Below the pieces are notes generated by a model. That model worked only from the letters and a program-made list of their open reading frames with translations. It did no database searches and was not told where the DNA came from. A stretch of 49,059 nucleotides of DNA from Bacteroidaceae bacterium (GTDB lineage: Bacteria; Bacteroidota; Bacteroidia; Bacteroidales; Bacteroidaceae): the NCBI GenBank assembly GCA_017536765.1, contig JAFXGV010000035.1:1-49059 (forward strand), read 5' to 3'. This document shows positions 44,695 through 49,059 of the stretch, in pieces (the stretch's first letter is position 1; the number at the start of each line of letters is the position of its first letter). Made by a program: the position numbers and the translations under genes.

Positions 44695-45393
44695 ATGGGT
44701 ATATTATATGTGGTCCCTACCCCGGTAGGGAATTTGGAAGATATTACACTGCGAGCCATAAGAATACTTAAAGAGGCCGACTTCGTGCTTGCCGAGGATA
44801 CGCGCACATCGGGCAAACTGTTAAAGCATTTAGAGATACAGGTACCTATGTATTCGCACCACAAATTCAACGAACACCAGACGGTGAAACCGCTTGTGGA
44901 GCGCATTCAGAACAGCGAACATCACGTTGCTCTTGTTTCCGATGCCGGCACACCGGCAATTTCGGACCCCGGCTTCCTGCTGGTGCGCGAGTGTGTAAAG
45001 AATGGTGTGGAGGTGCAGTGCCTCCCCGGAGCGACAGCCTTTGTCCCCGCACTTGTGAGTTCGGCGCTGCCGGCCGAGAAGTTTGTATTCGAGGGATTCC
45101 TGCCACAAAAGAAAGGGCGTCAGACACGCCTGAACTGCCTAAAAGAGGAGCAACGCACCATAATATTCTACGAATCGCCATATCGCGTGCTTAAAACCCT
45201 AACACAGCTATGCGAGGTGTTTGGTGGCGATAGGCAGGCTGCTGCGGTGCGCGAAATTTCAAAAATACACGAAGAGTGTGTGCGCGGCACGCTGAGTGAG
45301 CTTGTGGAGCACTTCACACAGAACGAGCCGCGCGGCGAGTTTGTGCTGTTAGTGGGCGGTGCCGACGAAAAGACAAACAGAGAAAAGGAGTAA
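44695..45393 (+). CDS. rsmI: 16S rRNA (cytidine-1402-2'-O)-methyltransferase
   Basis: Start chosen at ATG 44695 (MGILYVVPTPVGNLEDITLR, 232 residues), since the longer frame begins upstream of the promoter. The protein has the EDTRTSGKLL, SDAGTPAISDPG and PGATAFVPALVSSALP motifs of the tetrapyrrole-methylase-like SAM fold. It modifies C1402 of 16S rRNA. It begins a four-gene run with a lipoprotein, a nucleotidase and ansA. Confidence 0.95.
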   Translation: MGILYVVPTPVGNLEDITLRAIRILKEADFVLAEDTRTSGKLLKHLEIQVPMYSHHKFNEHQTVKPLVERIQNSEHHVALVSDAGTPAISDPGFLLVRECVKNGVEVQCLPGATAFVPALVSSALPAEKFVFEGFLPQKKGRQTRLNCLKEEQRTIIFYESPYRVLKTLTQLCEVFGGDRQAAAVREISKIHEECVRGTLSELVEHFTQNEPRGEFVLLVGGADEKTNREKE

Positions 45394-45452
45394 AAAACGC
45401 TATATAAATCTATAGAACAATATATTTTGAGATAAATTAAAAACATACCATT

Positions 45453-46277
45453 ATGAAAAAACTGTTTATTTCACTATTGGCGGCAACAGCCCTGCTTACA
45501 AGTTGCAACAACGGCGGCCGCACACAACTGCAAGAGAGCAACGACTCACTGAGAACTGTTCTTGCCGAAAAGGATGCAACCATAACAGACCTGTTGGGTA
45601 CTATGAATATAATTGAGGATGGTTTCAAAAAGATAAACGAGATGCAGGGGCGCATAAATGCAAGCAGTGCAACAAGCGAGGTTGCATATGCCGACGCTCT
45701 TAAAAGTGACATAGATGCCATTGTAAATACTCTTGCAAACAACAAAAAAGAGATTGAGAAGCTAAAGCAGCAGGTGATGGGTGACAAGAAGGTGTCCAAA
45801 GAGCTCAAGACAAAGATTGCCAACCTCGAAAATATGCTCATAGAGAAGAGCAAGGAGCTGAGCGCAATGGTGCAGGCGCTTGCCGAAAAGGATATCCACA
45901 TTAACAGGCTCGACAGCATCATCACAGGCCTCACAAAAGAGAACACAGGGCAAGAACTGCGCCTCATTGAACAGGAGCAGCAGCTGAACAACGTGTGGTA
46001 TGCCATAGGCACAAAGAGCGAGCTCAAGGAGCAGAACATATTGAGCAGCGGCGAGGTGATGCGCGAAAGCAATATAAATTTCAAATATTTCACCAAGGCA
46101 GACAAGCGCGAGCTCACAACAATAAACACTTATGCAAAAAGGGCGAAACTGCTCACCAACCACCCCGAAGGCAGCTACACCCTTGAGCGCAACGCCGAAA
46201 AGCAATATATACTCACCATTACCGCCCCCGACGACTTCTGGAGCGCAAGCAAATACCTTGTGATACAGGTGAGATAA
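45453..46277 (+). CDS. Coiled-coil lipoprotein of unknown function
   Basis: The 274-residue protein has a lipoprotein signal ending ALLTSC, a long coiled coil (about 25-175) rich in Lys, Glu, Leu and Ser, then a C-terminal globular part of about 95 residues (VWYAIGTKSELKEQ to the KYLVIQVR end). It looks like a periplasmic lipoprotein that could bridge envelope layers or scaffold partners, but I recognise no named family. It lies 59 bases after rsmI and 6 bases before the YjjG-like gene. Confidence 0.85.
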   Translation: MKKLFISLLAATALLTSCNNGGRTQLQESNDSLRTVLAEKDATITDLLGTMNIIEDGFKKINEMQGRINASSATSEVAYADALKSDIDAIVNTLANNKKEIEKLKQQVMGDKKVSKELKTKIANLENMLIEKSKELSAMVQALAEKDIHINRLDSIITGLTKENTGQELRLIEQEQQLNNVWYAIGTKSELKEQNILSSGEVMRESNINFKYFTKADKRELTTINTYAKRAKLLTNHPEGSYTLERNAEKQYILTITAPDDFWSASKYLVIQVR

Positions 46278-46283
46278 GGCAAT

Positions 46284-46979
46284 ATGGGCAAATACAAAAA
46301 TATATTCATCGACCTCGACGACACCATTTACGACTTTGCAGCTGCATCGCGTGAGTCGTTCGAGGAGGTATATACAATGCTTGGCTACGAACGGTTCTTT
46401 AACTCGTTCAGCCACTTCATGTCGCTCTACGAGCCGCACAATCTTGAATTATGGGCCCTCTATGGCGAAGGAAAGATAACCAAAGCCGAGCTGAACAAAG
46501 ACCGCTACAGCTACCCGTTGCGTATGGTGGGTATATATGACCAGGAACTTGCCGACACCTTCTGCCGCGAGGTACTCAGCCGCATACCCACAAAAAACAA
46601 GGTGATACCCGGGGCCATAGAGCTATTGGAATACCTATACCCCAAATACGATTTATACATACTGTCAAACGGATTCAAGGAACTGCAAGAGCACAAGATG
46701 CAGACGGCAGGGTTAAGAAAATATTTCAAAAGAATAGTATTATCCGAGGACATAGGCATAAACAAGCCCCACCCCGAGCTGTTTATCCACGCCTTGCAGG
46801 TGGCCGATGCAACCATAGAAAACAGCATAATGATAGGCGATATGTTCGACACCGACATTGTGGGTGCCGCAGGGGTGGAGATGGACCAGATTTTCTACAA
46901 CCGCAAAAGGTTGGAGCAATTGCCGTTCCGGCCCACATACACCGTGCACAACCTGCTGCAAATAAAAGAAATACTCTGA
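46284..46979 (+). CDS. YjjG-like pyrimidine 5'-nucleotidase (HAD family)
   Basis: The 231-residue protein is a HAD hydrolase with the nucleophile motif DLDDTIYD near residue 10, the YILSNG motif, the lysine in GINKPHPELF and the acidic GDMFDTDI. It matches the YjjG family that removes phosphate from noncanonical pyrimidine nucleotides. It lies 12 bases upstream of ansA. Confidence 0.92.
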   Translation: MGKYKNIFIDLDDTIYDFAAASRESFEEVYTMLGYERFFNSFSHFMSLYEPHNLELWALYGEGKITKAELNKDRYSYPLRMVGIYDQELADTFCREVLSRIPTKNKVIPGAIELLEYLYPKYDLYILSNGFKELQEHKMQTAGLRKYFKRIVLSEDIGINKPHPELFIHALQVADATIENSIMIGDMFDTDIVGAAGVEMDQIFYNRKRLEQLPFRPTYTVHNLLQIKEIL

Positions 46980-46991
46980 TTAAAGGCAACT

Positions 46992-48023
46992 ATGAAAAAG
47001 ACCTCGATACTGCTCATATACACAGGTGGTACCATAGGAATGGTACAGAACGCAAAAACCGGAGCGTTGGAGAGTTTCAATTTCGAACATCTTATGCAAC
47101 AGATACCCGAAATAGAGCTGTTCAACATCGATATAGACGCAGTGAGCTTTCTGCCACCCATAGACTCGTCGGATATGACGCCTGCCCATTGGAAAGAACT
47201 CGCGGAAATAATATCGGACAACTATACGCAGTATGATGGTTTTGTGGTGCTGCACGGCACAGACACTATGGCGTTCACAGCATCGGCTATGAGCTTTATG
47301 CTGGAGAACATAATGAAGCCGGTAATTTTCACCGGCAGCCAGTTGCCGGTGGGAGCCCTGCGCACCGATGGTAAAGAGAACCTTATAACGGCAATAGAGA
47401 TAGCAGCAGCCAAAAATGCCGATGGCACACCTATTGTGCCCGAGGTATGTATCTATTTCGCCAACAAACTGCTGCGTGGCAACCGCTGCACCAAACGCGA
47501 TGCAGGCAGTTTCGATGCATTTGTATCGAACAACTGCCCCGCCCTTGCAACAGCGGGCACCAGCATAATATACAACCACCGCTACATAAGGCCATTTGAC
47601 GAAAGTGCCACGCTCACCCCGCAATACGAAATGGAACAGGGAATAATCATATTCTCACTCTTCCCGGGCATTAAAGAGGATGTTGTGAAAGCCGTTCTGC
47701 GCAGCAAGAAGATAAAAGGTGTGATATTCCGCACATTCGGTGCGGGAAACGCGCCACAGGCATCGTGGCTCACACAGGAGCTTGCACGCGCAAGCAGCGA
47801 GGGTAAAATAATAGTTAACATCACCCAATGCGCAGGCGGTGCGGTTGAGATGGCCCGGTACGAGACAGGCCGTCAACTTATTGAGGCGGGCGTTGTAAGC
47901 GGCCACGACAGCACGGTGGAGGCAGCCCTCACCAAACTGATGTACCTGCTTGGGAAAGGCCTGCCCACCGACGAGGTACGCAGGCTTATGGAGTGCGATT
48001 TGGCAGGGGAAATTACGGTATAG
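46992..48023 (+). CDS. ansA: Type I L-asparaginase
   Basis: The 343-residue protein has the two catalytic threonine motifs: YTGGTIGM near the N-terminus and HGTDTMAFTA near residue 90, then TGSQLPVGALRTDG. No signal peptide is present, so it is the cytoplasmic type I enzyme that hydrolyses asparagine to aspartate and ammonia. It ends the rsmI operon; an ATPase fragment follows in the same frame. Confidence 0.95.
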   Translation: MKKTSILLIYTGGTIGMVQNAKTGALESFNFEHLMQQIPEIELFNIDIDAVSFLPPIDSSDMTPAHWKELAEIISDNYTQYDGFVVLHGTDTMAFTASAMSFMLENIMKPVIFTGSQLPVGALRTDGKENLITAIEIAAAKNADGTPIVPEVCIYFANKLLRGNRCTKRDAGSFDAFVSNNCPALATAGTSIIYNHRYIRPFDESATLTPQYEMEQGIIIFSLFPGIKEDVVKAVLRSKKIKGVIFRTFGAGNAPQASWLTQELARASSEGKIIVNITQCAGGAVEMARYETGRQLIEAGVVSGHDSTVEAALTKLMYLLGKGLPTDEVRRLMECDLAGEITV

Positions 48024-48209
48024 CAGGCAATAATCATTGCCACGCACTCACCGGTATTGCTTGCATACCCACAAGCCGAAATTTATAGAATAACCGATGA
48101 GGGCTTGGAACTAACGCCATACGAAGCAAGCGAGCCATATCTGCTAACGAAATATTTTATTTCAAACCACAAAAGGGTAATAAATGAGTTGCTAAACGAG
48201 AGGGAGTGA
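48024..48209 (+). pseudogene. C-terminal remnant of an AAA-type ATPase (COG3910-like)
   Basis: Translating on in the ansA frame directly after its TAG stop gives 61 codons reading IIIATHSPVLLAYPQAEIYR, then DEGLELTPYEASEPYLLTKY and a short tail to TGA. The ATHSPVLLAYP segment is the Walker-B-adjacent (D-loop/H-loop) end of predicted ATPases of the COG3910 kind. No start codon, Walker A or other part is present, so this is a decayed fragment left by deletion or rearrangement. Confidence 0.65.
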
Positions 48210-49059
48210 TTAAAACACGTAGCTGCGCATAGTTGTAATGACACTGCCCAAAATCATTGCCGGTGCTCACTGGGCACACACGGGTGCGCCCGTACCATAA
48301 ATAATGTTTTCACACACTCCCCTCCGTCTTCAAAAAACAAGTTTTTGAATCCACCTCCCCTCTGCAAGCAGAGTGGAGGAGTTTGTATGCCTCTACGGCA
48401 ACAAGAAGCAAGGTACATATATAAAAAAAGAGACTCAATCGAGTGTCTTTCTAAAAAAACGGCGATGGCAACGCGGAGCCACAGCGTTGCTTGCGACGAC
48501 GGGAGCTTTATCGGCTCACCTGAAAGTATAGGGGCATACCCTAATAAATGACATTGATAGATTACCTATGCTTGTGAGAACTACGACATTGGGGTTCATC
48601 GCGCGGTCGCCTGTTGTAGGGGCATTAAACTGCTCCTCATTAGGAGGAGCCGGCTTGCGTTCTTCGCAAGACTGAGGAGGTTTTGTGTGTCCCCTAATAA
48701 ATGAGTCGCGCCTGTTACACTGGTACTGCATCCTATGGATGATTGTCTTGCTTTATAGTTATCGTTGTTATTTATCGGCAATTCTTTGTTTTTAATTTGC
48801 TTTTATATGTTCTTTCATCGCGTGAAAGAACCAAAGCGCCCGGCACGCGCAAAAATCAGTCACAACAGCCTTCTGCTCACGAGTCGCAAGCGACATCCTT
48901 CGTTCGGCTGTTGTTTGACGCAAACAGCTTTTCGTTCAACCATCGGGGACAAAAGAACTCGCTTTTCACGCAATAACAGCAACAGGATGAACACCGCTCA
49001 AACAGCATTTGTCCTTTTCCGATGCTTGAACGGCTGTTTGCTGTGATTTTATCGGTGCC
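48210..49059. other. Hairpin-rich, apparently noncoding region at the right edge
   Basis: I see no convincing gene here. The stretch is dense in inverted repeats: 48329-48349 (TTCAAAAA/TTTTTGAA), 48354-48380 (CTCTGC/GCAGAG core), 48632-48650 (GCTCCTC/GAGGAGC), 48654-48670 (CTTGCG/CGCAAG), 48810-48830 (TTCTTTCA/TGAAAGAA), and nested arms at 48862-48914 (ACAACAGCC outside GTCGC/GCGAC). GCAAACAGC at 48920-48928 is complemented at 49033-49041. CCCTAATAAATGA occurs directly repeated at 48539-48551 and 48692-48704. The small open frames inside look like translations of repeat DNA. Confidence 0.6.

Noticed and set aside
48516-48731. 71-codon minus-strand frame and overlapping short frames near the right edge
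   Set aside because: They lie on hairpins and direct repeats, lack promoter or family support, and look like translated repeat DNA.
48743-49046. 77- and 93-codon plus-strand frames with HRVKEPKRPARAK
   Set aside because: Two overlapping frames through the same palindrome-rich DNA; typical of spurious repeat-derived proteins, not a conserved gene.

Overview
The window comes from a Bacteroidales genome, most likely a gut or other host-associated commensal. Evidence for this includes Bacteroidetes-type promoters (TTTG about 19-21 bases upstream of TAnnTTTG or TATnTTCG), almost no Shine-Dalgarno sequences, many lipoproteins, an SDR-type threonine dehydrogenase, an anaerobic sulfatase-maturating enzyme, and a C-terminal tail resembling type IX secretion signals. 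I cannot name the genus. No rRNA, CRISPR array, complete insertion sequence or phage was seen.

Bases 1-20934 form a block for breaking down sialylated and sulfated host glycans. On the minus strand are a giant protein of at least 2299 residues (two SGNH domains, LamG-like and FIVAR-like modules, then a sialidase domain; it runs off the left edge) and a second sialidase directly upstream of it. Next is a minus-strand operon: a Ser-type sulfatase lipoprotein, its radical-SAM maturase, and a NagB-like/PIG-L fusion protein. A ROK sugar kinase (minus), a GH20 beta-hexosaminidase (plus), a small lipoprotein (minus) and a two-domain sialate O-acetylesterase (plus) follow. Together these could strip O-acetyl groups, sialic acid, sulfate and terminal HexNAc, then phosphorylate and process the released sugars. 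No SusC/SusD pair, sialic acid transporter or sialate lyase is inside the window.

Bases 21000-40900 are mostly housekeeping genes in short operons: the divergent kbl/threonine dehydrogenase pair, nadA, an aldo-keto reductase/Nudix/PAP2 operon, a transglutaminase-LRR lipoprotein, a TRIC channel, a DUF456 protein with an S9 peptidase, a TSCPD/FKBP/DUF4250 operon, an SDR, an sdaA/thioredoxin/prmA operon, a SemiSWEET, a BASS transporter with a DUF2130 protein, tRNA-Lys(TTT), and an AI-2E family permease.

Bases 40950-43860 hold a compact operon: ECF sigma factor, membrane protein with anti-sigma-like layout, small exported protein, and secreted serpin, with a candidate ECF-type promoter in front. 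This is the most system-like unit in the window after the glycan block. Then come tdk (minus) and an operon of rsmI, a coiled-coil lipoprotein, a YjjG-like nucleotidase and type I asparaginase. A fragment of an AAA-type ATPase C-terminus directly follows the asparaginase stop codon, and the last 850 bases are hairpin-rich and apparently noncoding, suggesting a rearrangement or mobile-element scar at the right edge.
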